Of a stretch of DNA of 64,000 bases, positions 28,774 through 58,406 are shown in pieces; positions within the stretch are counted from its first letter, which is position 1, and every line of letters starts with the position of its first letter. This DNA comes from Tillus elongatus (Eukaryota > Arthropoda > Insecta > Coleoptera > Cleridae). The notes beneath the pieces are model-generated. The model was not told where the DNA came from and did no database searches. It worked only from the letters and a program-made list of their open reading frames with translations. Position numbers and translations under genes: made by a program. The stretch spans positions 14,270,225 to 14,334,224 of the forward strand of contig OZ023264.1 of NCBI GenBank assembly GCA_964006375.1, given 5' to 3'.

Positions 28774-30393
28774 AAACCCACCTCCAAATGTTCAACCACC
28801 AACAGTCCCCAATGTTGCGCATAAAATGACGGATATCATATTCAAAAACAAAAAGGTATGAAACATGCTCTCTTCTCTTAATACCAGGAAAGCCTCTGGC
28901 CTTGACGAGATCCCACCAATTGTTCTAAAAAAAATGCGCACCAGAACTTGCTCCTATCCTGACTCGTCTGTTTCAGAAATCTTACAATAGAGGCATATTC
29001 CCTAGTAACTGGTAAACTGCTAGAGTACAACCTGTCCCCAAGAAAGAATCCAAAGAGCTTCCTAGCAACTACAGGCCTATTTCTCTCCTTTCAGCTGTCT
29101 CTAAAGTAATGGAAAAGTATATAAACACCGAATTACTAAAATTTCTTGAAAAACACAGTCCACGACAGGCAGTATGGATTCCGTCAGTGCAGATCAACTG
29201 CCGACCTCCTTTCCTTTGTCACCCATTCTTGGAACAAGCCTATGGAACTACACAGTGAATCCCAGGTTGTCGCTCTAGACATATCCAAAGCATTCAACCA
29301 GGTCTGGCACACAGTGCTGCTTAATAAACTACCAGCGTATGGCCTACCACCAAAACTCTGTACGTGGACAACAAATTTCCGCTCCAACCTGTTGTCATGG
29401 ATGGCCATTCCTCTAAACTGTATCCAATTAATGCAGAAGTTCCTCAAGGTTCAGCTTTAGCCCCTACTTTGTTTCTTCTCCACATCAATGACCTCTCTAG
29501 CACATCCAACACAGTTACGTGGACGACAGCACCCTCCACTCAAATATACAATATTCTAAGCCTGTCTTTTTAGCCCAATTAGATGAGGATCGCAGACTCA
29601 TGGAGGGTTCTATCTCTGTGGATCTCCAAAAAATATTAAACTGGGGAAGTAGAAATCTTGTACAAATCATTCCCACCAAGTCACAGTCTTGCTTTCTTTC
29701 TCATAAGAGATACACAAGCCCTAGACCCATCACAATAAACAACCAAGTTATTCAAAGTAATGAGTCCTTTTCACTTGTCGACATTTCCAACATGTCACAC
29801 CAATTGCAGAAGCGGCTGCTAAGAAATTAGGTTTCCTCTTCCAGGCTCGCAAATACTTTTCATCAGCTAATCTCTATACCTTATATACTTCACAAATAAG
29901 ACCAAACCTCGAATACTGCTCCCACATCTGGGGTGCTGCTGCCGCTTCTACACTCGCTATCCTGGACTCCATTCAGAAGAGAGCTATACATCTCATCGGT
30001 GACCTTACCCTCACCCAAAGGCTGCCATCCCTTGCCCACCGACGTGCCGTTGGTGACCTCTCTCTCTTTTATAGATATCTGCAAAGGCAGTGCTCAGAGG
30101 AGATTTCTTCTTTAGTTCCTCCACCTGCTGCCCCCAACAGATCTACCAGGGGAACAGAGCGAATGCACTGTTTTACTGTCCAGGTCACCAAACGTAGAAC
30201 ATCTTGTTATGCCCACTCTTTTGTCCCGAGGACATCCAAGTTGTGGAATTCCTTGCCGGCACGTTTTTCCTTCTCCCCCGAACCTCCAAGTCAAGAATTA
30301 CCAAGTTGCCTCTTTCCTCCTTGTCGACACCCACGGTACGATAGTATTTAGGCTGTAAGCCCTCGTGGTGTGTTGTTGAAATAAAAAAAATAT
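28774..30393 (+). mobile_element. LINE family A, copy with pre-RT region
   Basis: Runs from the pre-RT linker (AACCCACCTCCAAATGTTCA) through LNTRKASGLDEIP, RT motif A (ALDISKAFNQVWH) and the C-terminal region to the A-rich tail at 30393. There are several frameshifts and stops, and a deletion around the YADD box near 29515 (TACGTGGACGACAG). Confidence 0.87.
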
Positions 30394-30538
30394 ATATCTT
30401 TGCCAGACTTTCTCTGAAGTTTCCGATCTCTCCCACACAAATCATCTTTAGTTTGCTGAGTTTTCCCCTGTTCTGGCTCGAAAAAACGTAAATCTTCCGA
30501 CTAATATTTTCTGGCCATAACGCCCTTCTCGATTTCTT

Positions 30539-30949
30539 TTGAAATTCCAGAATCACAACCCACCTTATAAGATTTATTTCTGCTCTTATTTCCCTCGCCT
30601 TTTTTATTTCCTCCACAGAGAAACAGTCGTTTGGAAACATATACGAGAGGTAACCCCCCAGGCTGTTTACTGTTGTTTCAGCACTTGCACCACCTACATA
30701 ATACCATCTCAGAAGCTTGGCTGCTGTAAAGGTATCCTCCTTCGTGCCATTGTTTGTACCCTTGACGACACTTTCATTCCTTGGGCTTTAGAATACATCT
30801 ACCCGAAATTGCGTCAAATTTCCCTGCTTCATAACATCAAAGAACCTGTCAAGGGTTTCCCTGCTGATTGTTTTCTATGCTGTGGTTACATTGTGCATAA
30901 AATCAGCCAGTTTATCGGTTCCAGGATAAATGATCACCTATTTAATTAA
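30539..30949 (+). CDS. Unrecognised open frame, possible terminal exon
   Basis: The frame stays open for 136 codons and ends TAA, with AATAAA one base later (30949-30954). Codon composition in the second half is unlike the surrounding AT-rich DNA. It encodes a Cys-rich, partly hydrophobic stretch: CTTYIIPSQKLGCCKG, TLDDTFIPWALEYIYPKL and VKGFPADCFLCCGYIVHK. A good splice acceptor (TGTTTACTGTTGTTTCAG) sits at 30651-30668, so the real exon may be 30669-30949. I do not recognise the family. Nothing upstream on this strand is clearly its 5' part. It may be a gene fragment carried by a repeat or a late exon of an unseen gene. Low confidence. Confidence 0.25.
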   Translation: MKFQNHNPPYKIYFCSYFPRLFYFLHRETVVWKHIREVTPQAVYCCFSTCTTYIIPSQKLGCCKGILLRAIVCTLDDTFIPWALEYIYPKLRQISLLHNIKEPVKGFPADCFLCCGYIVHKISQFIGSRINDHLFN

Positions 30950-30955
30950 ATAAAA

Positions 30956-32490
30956 CATACTTTATAAATTGCAAATGAGTTTATTCTATGTTTATATATT
31001 ACAATAGATTTATATATAATATATTTCTATAATCTTAAAAATATATAATTTTTGCTGCATTCATTAACTTAATTAGTATCATAGTGAAATTTTGTTAAAA
31101 TGATATCAAAATCATTAATCACTTAAAAAGATAAGCAAAGAAAAATACTCTTCATAGTTTTATGAATTGCAACAAAGTAACTGGTAACCCAAGAATTTTA
31201 CATTAAAGCACTTCAAATATAATACTCAAGTCCTTAAAATTTAACAGAGAAAACAAAAAATAATGTATCTTCTAATAATAAACACTGTAATAAATTGATC
31301 TAACCTAATTGACTCCCAAAGTATAAAAAATAAAATAAAAATAGAACAAATCCTGTCATCTGAAATAAAAATTATATAGTTCATTATATAAATATCTTAC
31401 ATTAATCTCTTTATACTTTATTTGCTTCCTCACAAATTGTTTATATCACTTTTAAATTATATAGGAAGATTATCGACTTGCCAAAGCCAAAGCTGCTGAT
31501 ATTTAACTGGAAATTCTAATAAAACTCACTGTTACTATGACGAAAATATGTACTAAAAAAATTCAAAACTTAACAACTAGGAGATCCTCTAAATGTGGAA
31601 AATTAAATTACACATTCATATAATTAAATCAAAATTAAAAACTGTCAAAACTTCAAATGCAAGTGATTTATTAACTCTACTGCGGAAGTTGAGGAAAATT
31701 CTAATATCGCATGCATGCACTCGTAATATACTAGAACTGTCTTTTCATTTCGAAGCCAGAAACATGATTAACCTGCAACAAAGAAATATACACGAATTAA
31801 ACAAAACAGTCTCTTAATAAGTTCATATTTAACAAAACATATGAACGTAAAATTTACACTACACATTGTTACACTCCCTTTTTTAAGTCTACCTACATTT
31901 CAAATAATCTTACAAACTGTTTGCAAATTTTCAATGGTTACTATATATATTTTTTTCATTTTAAAAGAGCAAGCTAACTATTGTCACAAAGAATTATGAA
32001 AATTCGCTACTTGGTAAACATCGTCTGCCTTCTGTTGGAAATTTTGAAAAGGAATATTAATCAGCTGCCATCAAAGAGGATTTAACTGTCAGCGTATCTA
32101 ATACAAAAAACCATTGATTGTGTAGTAGAAATATCACATACGAGAGGCATTTTTAGTTCTTGGCAAAATAATAAGCGAGGCCAATGGATTTTTCCACAAC
32201 GTATTCAGTATAAGGGTCCTACGCACTTGTGAAATAAAAAGGAAAATAATTCCGTCGGTGAAGGTTAAAAGTAAGACGGAGTTTCTCTTACTCTCAACTA
32301 TGTCTGTGTTGAAACTTCCACAAACTCGGAAATACGTTACTCGCCTGGAACTTTCCATAGTTGCTCGAGTTTCAAGACAAAGCTGCTTTAACCAATAAGA
32401 AGCGAGGAAATAGTCCATTGCAAACCTTGATGACAAGAGACAGATGCAGGGATGATGTTCAAAGAATCGCTTGAAAGTTTTCATTCATTT
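30956..32490. other. AT-rich intergenic DNA with one possible tiny exon
   Basis: Mostly featureless. At 31464-31504, an acceptor-like TTTAAATTATATAG is followed by an open EDYRLAKAKAADI and TAA, which could be a short terminal exon on the plus strand; it is not verifiable here. A CCAAT-containing stretch near 32390-32400 looks promoter-like. An open minus-strand frame at 32134-32484 matches nothing known to me. Confidence 0.3.
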
Positions 32491-32492
32491 TT

Positions 32493-35420
32493 TTTAATTT
32501 CAACAACACACCACGAGGGCTCACAGCCTAAATACTATTGTACCGTGGGTGTCGACAAGGAGGAAAGAGGCAACTTCTTAATTCCGGACTTAAAGGTTTG
32601 GAGGAGAAGGAAAAACATGTGCCGGCTAGGAATTCCAGAACTTGGAAGTCCTCGGGACAAAAGAGCGGGCATAACAAGATGTTCTATGTCTGGTGACCTG
32701 GACAGTAAAAGGGTGCGTTCGCCTGGTAGATCTCTTGGGGGCAGCAGGTGGAGGAACTATGGAAGAAAGCTCCTCTGAGCAGTGCCTGAGAGAGAGAGAG
32801 AGAGAGGTAGGTCACCTTGGTGGGCAAGGGATGGCAGCTTTTGGGTGAGGGAAGGGTCACCGATGAAACGTATAGCTCTCTTCTGAATGGAGTCTAGCGA
32901 GTGTAGAAGCGGCAGCGGCACCCCACATGTGGGAGCAGTATTCGAGGTTTGGCCTTATTTGTGAAGTATATGAGGTATAGAGATTAGCTGGTGAAAAGTA
33001 TTTGCGAGCACGGAAGAGGAAACCTAATTTATTTGCAGCCGCTTCTGCAATTGATGTGACATGTTGATGCCAATTGAGATTTCGATCCACATAAATGCCC
33101 ACAAGTGAAAAGGACCCATTACTTTGAATAACTTGGTTGTTCATTGTGATGGGTCTAGGGCTGGTGTATTTCTTATAAGATAGAAAGCAAGACTGAGATT
33201 TGGTGGAGTACAAGATTTCTACTTCCCCAGCCTAATATTTTTTGGAGATCCACAGACAGAACCCTCAATGTGTCTGCGATCCTCATCTAATTGGGCTAAA
33301 GAGACAGGCTTTGAATATTGTATATTTGAGTGGAGGGTGCTGTCGTCCACGTAACTGTGAACTGGGTTGGATGTGCTAGAGAGAAGGTCATTGATGTGGA
33401 GAAGAAACAAAGTAGAGGACTCCTGCATTAATTGGATACAGTTTAGAGGAAAGGCCATCCACAACAACAGAAATGCTCCGGTTGGAGAGGAAACTTGCTG
33501 TCCAGGTACAGAGTTTTGGTGGTAGGCCATAAGCCGGAAGTTTATTAAGCAGCGCTGCGTGCCAGACCTGGTCGAATGCTTTGGATATGTCTAGAGCAAC
33601 AATCTGTGATTCACCGTGTAGTTCAATAGACTCGTTCCAAGAATGAGTGACAAAGGAAAGGAGGTCGGCAGTTGATCTGCGCTGACAGAATCCATACTGC
33701 CTGTTGTGGAGTAGACTGTGTTTTTCAAAAAATTTTAGTAATTCGGTGTTTATATACTTTTCCATCACCTTAGAGACGACTGACAGGAGAGAAATAGGCC
33801 TGTAGTTGCTAGGAAGCGCTTTGGAACCTTTCTTGGGGACATGTTGTACTAGAGCAGTTTTCCAGTTACTAGGGAATATGCCTCTATTGTAAGATGTCTG
33901 AAACAGAAGAGTCAGGACAGGAGCAAGTTCTGGTGCACATTTTTTGAGAACAATTGCTGGGATCTCGTCAAGGTCGGAGGCTTTTCTGGTATTAAGAGAA
34001 GAGAGCATATTTCGTATCTTTGTAGTTTTGAAAATGACATCTGTCATTTTATGTGCGACATTGGGGACTGTTGGTGGTTGAACATTTGGAGGTGGGTTGA
34101 GAGTAGAAGTGCCAGCGAACAACGAGGCAAAAAGTTCAGCTTTGCCCAGGGCGGTAGAAACAATTTCATCTCCTGAAACAAGAGGTGGGAAGTACTCTTG
34201 CAGAAATTATTCCCAATAGATTTAGCAAGAGTCCAGAAGGGTTTGGTGCCATTAGAGCTTGAGAGGACTTTGTTTTTGATGTGGTTATTAAAACGAGTTT
34301 TTTGCCTCAGAAAGAATGCGGACATAGCGGTTTCTTGCGTCATTAAATGCTTGACGGTTTTCTTGACTGGGATTGTGTAGAAGCGTTTTGTGAGCTTTGA
34401 CCTTTTCAAGTCTGGCCTTGTCACATGATTTAGAGACCTAGGGCTTTTGAGAGGCTGAAGAGGTTTTCTGTGTATGTGGAATAAATAATACCATGCCAGC
34501 TTGGATAATTTCTGTGACCTTCTGTGAGATATTAGAGGGGTCAGAATGAGAGAAAGCAGACAGAAGCCCATGGAAATGAGGACATGTAATCCCGCATTTC
34601 GTCCCAGTTCCCGGAGTTGTAGTGCCAAACAATACGTGGGTGTGATGACTGTGTGACCTAGGGTTGCATTGCCGTGGTCTGAGCGACCAAGGGGGGCGGT
34701 GACTGATGTCTTATAGCATTCAGGTTTTGTAGTAAGAAGGAGATCCAATGGATTTGAGCTGTGTGTTGTGATGCAAGGAAACTAAGTAGGTTGCTGAACC
34801 ATATTGGCTAAAGAATTGCTGACTGCGAAAGCCTCCGCTGCTCTCCCTTGTGGATCGGTTTTTGAAGATCCTAGCCATTCCTGATTATGGACATTGAAGT
34901 CACCAAGAATAGTGACCTCGGAGGAAGGATATTCAGAAATCAGATGGTCGTTTTTTTCAGAAAGGTAGTCAAAGAGCTGGACAAAGTTGTTGTCAGAAGG
35001 TGACTGGTAAATGTAACAGATGAATTTAGTTGCAGCTGTGAGAGAGTTTCATCCAAAGTATGTCTTTTCTTCCAGCTTCCAAATTGGGGAGTCTGGTGCA
35101 GGGTAGATTGCTAAGGACGTATGCGCACACACCTCCATACAATTTAAAGGAAGCAAGGAGCTCATACCCGGGAAATTAAGGTGATTAGTGGCTGTTTTGG
35201 CACTGATTTGGGTTTCGGTGAGGAAGAGGAGTTGGGGCCTGTTAGCCTGGAGGAACTGGTGGACGGAGTTCAGGTTAGAATTTAGGCCACATATATTCAG
35301 GGATATGTTAAATTTTGATGCCGGCACCGCACAATACTCTCCCGGAGATGCGAATGGAGGGGTATTTTATCTCCGGATTCTTTTGTACAAGTAGGAGACA
35401 TCATCATTTTTGTTTATAAG
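32493..35420 (-). mobile_element. LINE family A, longest copy (endonuclease to tail)
   Basis: On the minus strand it begins with an endonuclease start (FNISLNICGLNSNLNSVHQF at 35312). It continues through LLFLTETQIS, the linker, a long RT frame (34122-33388, with ALDISKAFDQVWHAALLNKL) and YADD-equivalent YVDD near 33352. It ends in CCCTCGTGGTGTGTTGTTGAAA (32503-32524) and A-rich tail. Frameshifts occur at about 34748, 34044 and 33400, with a deletion removing the GVPQG motif (33414-33420). Almost the whole ORF2 can be traced, so it is the best local template for a family consensus. Confidence 0.9.
33388..34122 (-). pseudogene. LINE family A reverse transcriptase, N-terminal half
   Basis: A 244-codon open frame covers LNTRKASDLDEIPAIVLKK, SNYRPISLLSVVSKVMEKYI, QYGFCQRRSTADLLSFVTHS, motif A (ALDISKAFDQVW) and NRSISVVVDG. 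A deletion after LYPINAGVL fuses the frame directly to LYFVSSPHQ and loses the GVPQGS box. RT activity is therefore lost. The frame on either side is shifted. Confidence 0.8.
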
Positions 35421-35867
35421 GGAAACCGACTCATACACCAGAACCGGAAACGTCCGTTGGGAATTCACCGCCCCCTTGAAGTAAGGAGTGGTACCTCCTC
35501 GAACGTGTGAAAAAAATATTTTACTATCACGTAAAGGAAAAGTCCACTACCACCTACCATTGACCTGTCATTTAAAGTTTTTCCTAAAATTTATACAATT
35601 TTTGAATAATGTTCCAATTGCACCAAACAGGAGACCAATTACTGATAAATTGTGAGTTTTTATTTATAGTTGTCATTAATGCATTTAAACGAATTCAATT
35701 TTCTTCTGTCTGATGATGTGGTTAAGTGGCAAAACTGGTTATGGAGAAGAAAACCAACACTTGTGAAGCAGGAGAAGAGGCCACTACATCTGTACTTAGT
35801 CACTTTTGACATTTAGTACACATTATGTTAAAGATAAACTTGTATATTAAAAAACTTAATAAATAAA
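35421..35867. other. CYHR1 3' UTR and downstream DNA
   Basis: No element or gene was recognised. AATAAA on the minus strand at 35659-35664 lies about 205 bp after the in-frame stop of CYHR1 and may be its polyadenylation signal. Confidence 0.45.
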
Positions 35868-52179
<16,312 letters not shown>

Positions 52180-52592
52180 GACGATCTTCTTACTGCGTAG
52201 TTCCTTTTATGACCAAAAGCAAAACACAAAACACTGAACAGCTGAGATTCTGTGTTGTGCGACCTCGCTTTTCATAAATGGTCAATTACACAACAGACCG
52301 AAACCGCACTGCGCAAGTCTGCATCGGCCAGACAACTCGAACAGCTGACTGAATTGACATTTACAAGAACAAAGCACGTCAGGCTAGACAAAGAAAGGTT
52401 TCTATGGACACGCTCCTTGTATGAGATCAATCCCCACCACTATCTAGCCTCTCCTATGTTATTATCCATTTCCTTGGTGTGGTCAGGTTATTAGAAATTT
52501 ATATTGCATATGTTTCGGCGTTGCCAAACTGTTGGTAATAATCCACATTTTAGCGTGAACTACACGACAAATGTAGTGTTGTATTATATTCC
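52180..52592 (-). promoter_or_regulatory. CYHR1 upstream region
   Basis: Unique, less AT-rich DNA upstream of the CYHR1 start. GTGCGCAGT-type and CAGCTG (52240, 52342) motifs occur, but no clear TATA box. The promoter role is inferred from position. Confidence 0.3.
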
Positions 52593-53478
52593 ATGTCTTT
52601 TTTTTAAATTTCAACAACACACCACGAGGGCTTACAGCCTAAATACTATCGTACCGTGGGTGTCGACAAGGAGGAAAGAGGCAACTTGTTAATTCTGGAC
52701 TTGAAGGTTTGGAGGTTCGGGGGAGAAGGAAAAACATGTGCCGACAGGGAATTCCACAACTTGGAAGTCCTCGGGACAAAAGAGCGAGCATAACAAGATG
52801 TTCTAAGTCTGGTGACCTGGACAGTAAATGGGTGCATTCGCTCTGTTCCCCTGGTAGATCTGTTGGGGGCAGCAGGTGGGGGAACTATGGAGGAAAGCTC
52901 CTCTGAGCAGTGCCCGTGAAGATATCTATAAAAGAGAGAGAGGTCACCAACGGCACGTCGGTGGGCAAGGGATGGCAGCCTTTGGGTGAGGGTAAGGTCA
53001 CCGATGAGACGTATAGCTCTTTTTTGAATGGAGTCCAGGATAGCTAGTGTAGAAGCGGCAGCGGCACCCCAGATGTGGGAGCAGTAGTCGAGGTTTGGCC
53101 TTATTTGTGAAGTATATAAGGTATAGAGATTAGCTGGTGAAAAGTATTTGCGAGCCCGGAAGAGGAAACCTAATTTCTTAGCAGACGCTTCTGCAATTGA
53201 TGTGACATGTTGGTGCCAATTAAGATTTCGATCCACAGAAATGCCAACAAGAGAAAAGGACTCATTACTTTGAATAACTTGGTTGTTCATTGTGATGGGT
53301 CTAGGGCTGGTGTATCTCTTGTGAGAAAGAAAGCAAGACTTAGTTTTGGTGGGGTTGAATTGTACAAGATTTCTACTTCCCCAGTCTAGTATTTTTTGGA
53401 GACAGAACCCTCCATGAGTCTGCGATCCTCATCTAATTGGGATAAAGAGACAGGCTTAGAATATTGTATATTTGAATG
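52593..53478 (-). mobile_element. LINE family A, 5'-truncated copy upstream of CYHR1
   Basis: On the minus strand it starts near the SNIQYSKPVSL codons (53478) and ends in GTGGTGTGTTGTTGAAATTT plus A-rich tail (52593). The 3' part of ORF2 is open for 214 codons. It lies about 400 bp upstream of the CYHR1 start codon. Confidence 0.88.
52646..53290 (-). pseudogene. LINE family A ORF2 C-terminal region, open
   Basis: The 214-codon frame contains SLVGISVDRNLNWHQHVTSI, PANLYTLYTSQIRPNLDYCS, HIWGAAAAS, RAIRLIGDLTLTQRLPSLAH, HCSEELSSIVPPPAA and the final RINKLPLSSLSTPTVR before the stop. It is the cleanest C-terminus of family A in the window. The segment is the thumb and end domain only, without RT catalytic residues. 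Confidence 0.75.
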
Positions 53479-53659
53479 GGGACTTTCTTAAGGGGTGTGA
53501 ACAAGAAAATGTTCTTGTGGTTTGTGCATCCAGGGGGGTCCCACGCATGTTTCTGAAAAAAATATTTTCAAAAGCGTTCAGGAGGTAATTGCAAATTTAC
53601 CGAAAATATTACCAGAAAATGCGAAAAAAAAACAGCTTAGTCGGATCTCAGAAATCTGT
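53479..53659. repeat. Hairpin-MITE arm
   Basis: ATATTTTCAAAAGCGTTCAG, GGAGGTAATTGCAAATTTACC (53563-53603) match one arm of the hairpin at 19875-19961. Confidence 0.55.
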
Positions 53660-54400
<741 letters not shown>

Positions 54401-55430
54401 CTAAAGAAAAAAAATTTGGAGTTTTTCTCAAAACGTCAAACTCGCAATTTTAAACCTCAAAATTGGCAATGTTTAGACAAAGAACGTGAAACAATACACG
54501 GTTTTATATCGCTAGAGGTAAATTACCTACCAAAATTTAGCTTTGTAGGTCAAAAGACAAAAAAGTTACAGGCATTTAAAGAAAAATAAATTGGGGTTTT
54601 CCTCATAATGCCAAAGTCGCGATTTAAAACGTCAAAATTGGCAACATTTAGGCAAAGAACTTGAATCTAATACGGGCTATGGAAAGAAAATGTCTCAAGA
54701 AGAATGTTTTACAAACCCTGAAGTCTTAGTTTCAATCATTATTGTTCTTCATTTTACTAAAATGTTTCCAGAAAATTCATTTCAAATAGACCCTTTCTCT
54801 GATACTTGGCAGTAGCCTTAGCTATAGAGTTTATCGTTTAATGGTATATAATTTTTGTCGAATTTGCCTAAAAAATCAATAAAGTTCAATATATCCGTTA
54901 TTATACAAGATATGAAAAAAAAATACATTAATTATAGGGTGTCTTGAGCTATATCTTAAAAAATTATTACTACAATCACAGGCTGGCCCATAAGTCGTTG
55001 GTGATAAAATTTTTCTTTTTTTTTAGTCGAACACGCTTTATGTTAATTTTCCATCGAAATATAATGCATGTTTGTAGGAAAAGAAATTCTGGATGCAGCA
55101 AGTGCGTTATGGTAGCGAATTTTGATTCAATGCTTTATATTTGAAAAGCTCAATTTGCTATTAACCTATAAAGTTGACCAAGAAACGGTTTTTTCGGGAA
55201 CACCTTATGTTTACTTTCGGAAATTTTTGTATGTTTTCAAACAATAAAGTTATTTTGATGAAACATGGCACATTGTTTTTACTATATAGGTTATATTGGT
55301 AACCAAATTTGATGCCTGCTTTCTTTAAAAAAACATATTTGCTATTAAATTTTTTTTAATGAAAATTCACTACCATAACGCACTTGCTGCGTCCTGAATT
55401 TTTTACATTTTGCAACCATACCTTCATTAA
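54401..55430. repeat. Repeat-derived DNA, overlapping old copies
   Basis: Contains text shared with 46050-46700 and 63490-64000 (AAAATTGGCAA, AGGGTGTCTTGAGCTATATC, GGCCCATAAGTCG). MITE ends lie at 55089-55120 (GATGCAGCAAGTGCGTTATG) and, inverted, at 55363-55395 (CATAACGCACTTGCTGCGTC). The two MITE ends bound a ~305-bp copy. No gene. Confidence 0.5.
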
Positions 55431-56130
55431 ACCCTGTCTACTCCGCATTCGACACAGGTCTTGTAACTTTCTTGGAGGTTCTTCCGAATACATTTTTCAT
55501 GTGGTTTATGCATCGAGGGTGGCTGTAGGCCTGTAGAAAAAGAAAGAAAATCCCCAGGAGGAAGTAGCGGGCCATTCAGGGGAAGGCGTATACCAGGAGA
55601 AGAGCATGTAACATAACAAAATAACTCTGCAAAAACAAGGAAGCAAAAGCTAAAAATAGTGTCACTGTGCATGTAAGATACCGAACTTTATCTATCAGCC
55701 ATCGATTTGTCTAAAACTCTCCGTTAAGTAAACTGTAATCACCAAGAATATAAAATGTGGGTGCAAATAAATAGTGAATAAATCGAAAATTACACGAAAT
55801 AAATAGACAGTGACTCAGACTGCCGCAGTTAGAAGTTATTTTGGTGAAAATGTCTGGGATCGGCGGATTCGCGACAGTACTGCTCACTGCACATTGGTTT
55901 TGTGTCCAGGGCCCCGAGTCTTTGGAATCAAAGCGAAGCGCTTCAAAAAAGCGAAGAAAACAGCTTAAAAGCTGACTTTTTCACATTTTGAAGCCTTTTA
56001 CAGCACCCCTATTCGCCCCAGGTCCCGTAACTTTCTTGAGGGCTACTCTCAGGAAATTTGTCTTGTGGTTTAGGCAACGAGGGTGGTCGTATACATGCGA
56101 GAGGGGAAGGAAGATCCCCACGACGAAGCA
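55431..56130. repeat. Dispersed repeat of unknown class, copies 2 and 3
   Basis: CAGGTCTTGTAACTTTCTTG (55455) and CAGGTCCCGTAACTTTCTTG (56019), each followed by GAGGGTGGTCGTA-like text and a GGGAAGGAAGATCCCC block, repeat the sequence at 14960-15100. A third shared block (GCATGTAAGATACC-AACTTT) is at 55672 and 56811. Confidence 0.55.
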
Positions 56131-56900
56131 GCTCCCTCCTGTTTGTCACAAGTAGAACGCTAGATGGAAGGAAAATCCATGTTACAATATAAGTACCCTA
56201 GTTTGTACAGCTAAAAGAGAACATACCATAGCAAATACTGTCAAACGATCGAAATTTAAAAAGGAACAATAAATGTATATAACACATTTTGCATGTCAAG
56301 CCAATGAGGTAGGTCCGGTCCTTGGATGTAAACAACCTTCGACCTCGCATTTAACAACCTTCGAAGTCACATTTTCCTCAGTGGAAAAACAACGTAGAAA
56401 ATAAATAGCATGTCACAGACGAGGAACTAGCGAGACATTCACGCACAAACCACTACAACACTAATGGGCATTAAGAGAACGAGGTAAACAACGCACAATT
56501 TCAGAAATAACGTCCGTGAACACATGAATATATAAGAAACCATGTAAACGGGTACGCGTACTAACGGCGTATTAGAAGCGAACTTATAAATTGGCAGTAG
56601 AAGCGAGTGGTCTAGGTATCTAGAATATTCCCGGGATTCCCAAAGTCAATGTGAACTTTATGTCACATGTAATGTTTAGGAGGCGAAGGGGTGTCACGGA
56701 ATAGAGCCGTACTGGGAAATTGTTTAAAAAGTATGTAATGGGTAAAATACTTTAAATGTAAATAATTCGACAAAGGCAAGAGAACAAAAGGTTAGAATAG
56801 TGCCAGCGTGCATGTAAGATACCAAACTTTGTCTATCACTAGTCGTTTTGTCTAAAACTGTTTGTGAGGTCATCTGTAAATTCACCCTATTTATATTTCA
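56131..56900. other. Intergenic DNA with repeat fragments
   Basis: No gene recognised. The end (56811-56890) repeats 55672-55740 and ends in the hairpin-MITE arm (GAGGTCATCTGTAAATTCACC). Confidence 0.4.
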
Positions 56901-56914
56901 AAAATATCCTTGTT

Positions 56915-58406
56915 TTTTTTTGTTCCCTCAGGGCTCGTCCGCAGCCTTGCCGCCCCGATAGCACCGCAACCCTTGGTTGATTGTGCATACCCTTAGTCTT
57001 ACTCCACCCATTCCAAAATCACTGTGCCTTGAACTAGTCTGCACAGCGATTGGTAGGGTGAAGTTTTATATTGCTCTGTCTCCGGTCTATAGTGACCGTA
57101 GATCAGTTGTCTTTTCCGGTCCAGAGCTATACACTCACACAAGATGTGCTGGGCTGATTCCTCCCCCTCGCCGCAGAGTCTGCATGCGAGGTCCCCTTCG
57201 AACCGCCCCATTTTATGCAGGTGTTTCTTGACGGCCATGTGTCCCGTCAAGAGACCTGTTGTGTTTCTGAGCTGTCCTCTGCTAAGGTTTAGCAGCTCCA
57301 CAGCTCTCTTTGAACTGGGTCCGTCAATTATTGACTTCCCATGTCTGAGCCCTGGACAGTCCGCCCAGTACACCTTGGGTTGATTTCTGACCCAGGACTT
57401 AATGGCTCCCCTGGCAGTGCTCTTTGACACGCCCAGAGCCGGTTCTGGTCCCATAAATGGTTCTGCTGACCCTCTCTTCGCGAGACTGTCAGCTTCTTCA
57501 TTGCCTTTGACCCCCGAGTGACCCGGCACCCAGATGAGGGTCACCTCATTCTACCCAGCCAGGTCGCTCGTCTCGTCTCGGCACTCACTCACCAGCCAGG
57601 AATTTACCCATGGGCTACTTAGTGCCTTAAGGGCTGCCTGGCTGTCTGTGGCTATGAGGATCCGCTTGTTGGTGTAGCCCCTCCTCTTGTTCTCCCGCAC
57701 ACAGTGTAGGATGGCGTACATCTCGGCCTGAAACACCGTTGCATGGGCTCCGAGGGAAATATTATGACTTACCCTCGGTCCTTCCGAGTAAACACCTGCC
57801 CCCGTCCCACGCTCCCCGCCAGATCCGTCCGTGAACCAGACGAGCGCGTCCCGTGGTATGCCCGGCGTCTCCTCCCGCCATGCCTCGCGATCAGGGATTT
57901 CCACTGTAAAGTTGTTTTCCCTGCACATTCGCGGGCTCGCGAAGTCTGACCTCATTTCAAGCATGGGCTCCTTCACGATCTCCTGAATTTTGCAGTGGCC
58001 CCTGAAGCCTGGGTTGATCTTCAGTCTACCATTGCAGGCTAGTCTGTATAGTCCTAGCCTGGCCTCTCCCATAATAACTAAGTGTAGGGGGGGGGGGGAG
58101 GGGGGTAGATCCAGCAACACCTCCATGGCGGTTGTTGGGGTTGAAGACATGGCCCCTGTGATGCCTAGGCAAGCCATCCTTTGGATCTTGCCTAGTTTTT
58201 GTTTGGCACTGGATTGTGTCACCTTAGGCCACCAGACCAGTGCCGCATATGTTAACGATGGTCTGACAACCCTTGTGTACAGCCAGTGGGCCATATTAGG
58301 TCTTAGTCCCCACGTTTTTCCATATAGCCGCCTAGTGACGGCTAAGGTCATGACTGCCTTACGCAGTATTTTTCCAATGTGACCATTCCAGGTTAGCTTA
58401 GAGTCC
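56915..58406 (-). mobile_element. LINE family B, longer 5'-truncated copy with target-site duplication
   Basis: Flanked by AAAATATCCTTGTT at 56901-56914 and 58407-58420. The minus strand carries the RT C-terminal part, the RNase H and CCHC region, the family tail and an oligo(A). Nearly identical to the copy at 5096-6281 over their shared part. It extends about 330 bp further 5' than that copy. A single frame change near 57545 breaks the ORF. Confidence 0.92.

Noticed and set aside
32134..32484. 116-codon minus-strand frame with a CYHR1-like FLF text
   Set aside because: I considered it as the last CYHR1 exon, but no acceptor gives the right phase and the expected end residues.
55427..55672. 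81-codon minus-strand frame with a possible signal peptide
   Set aside because: It lies across the unknown dispersed repeat, and other copies do not keep it open.
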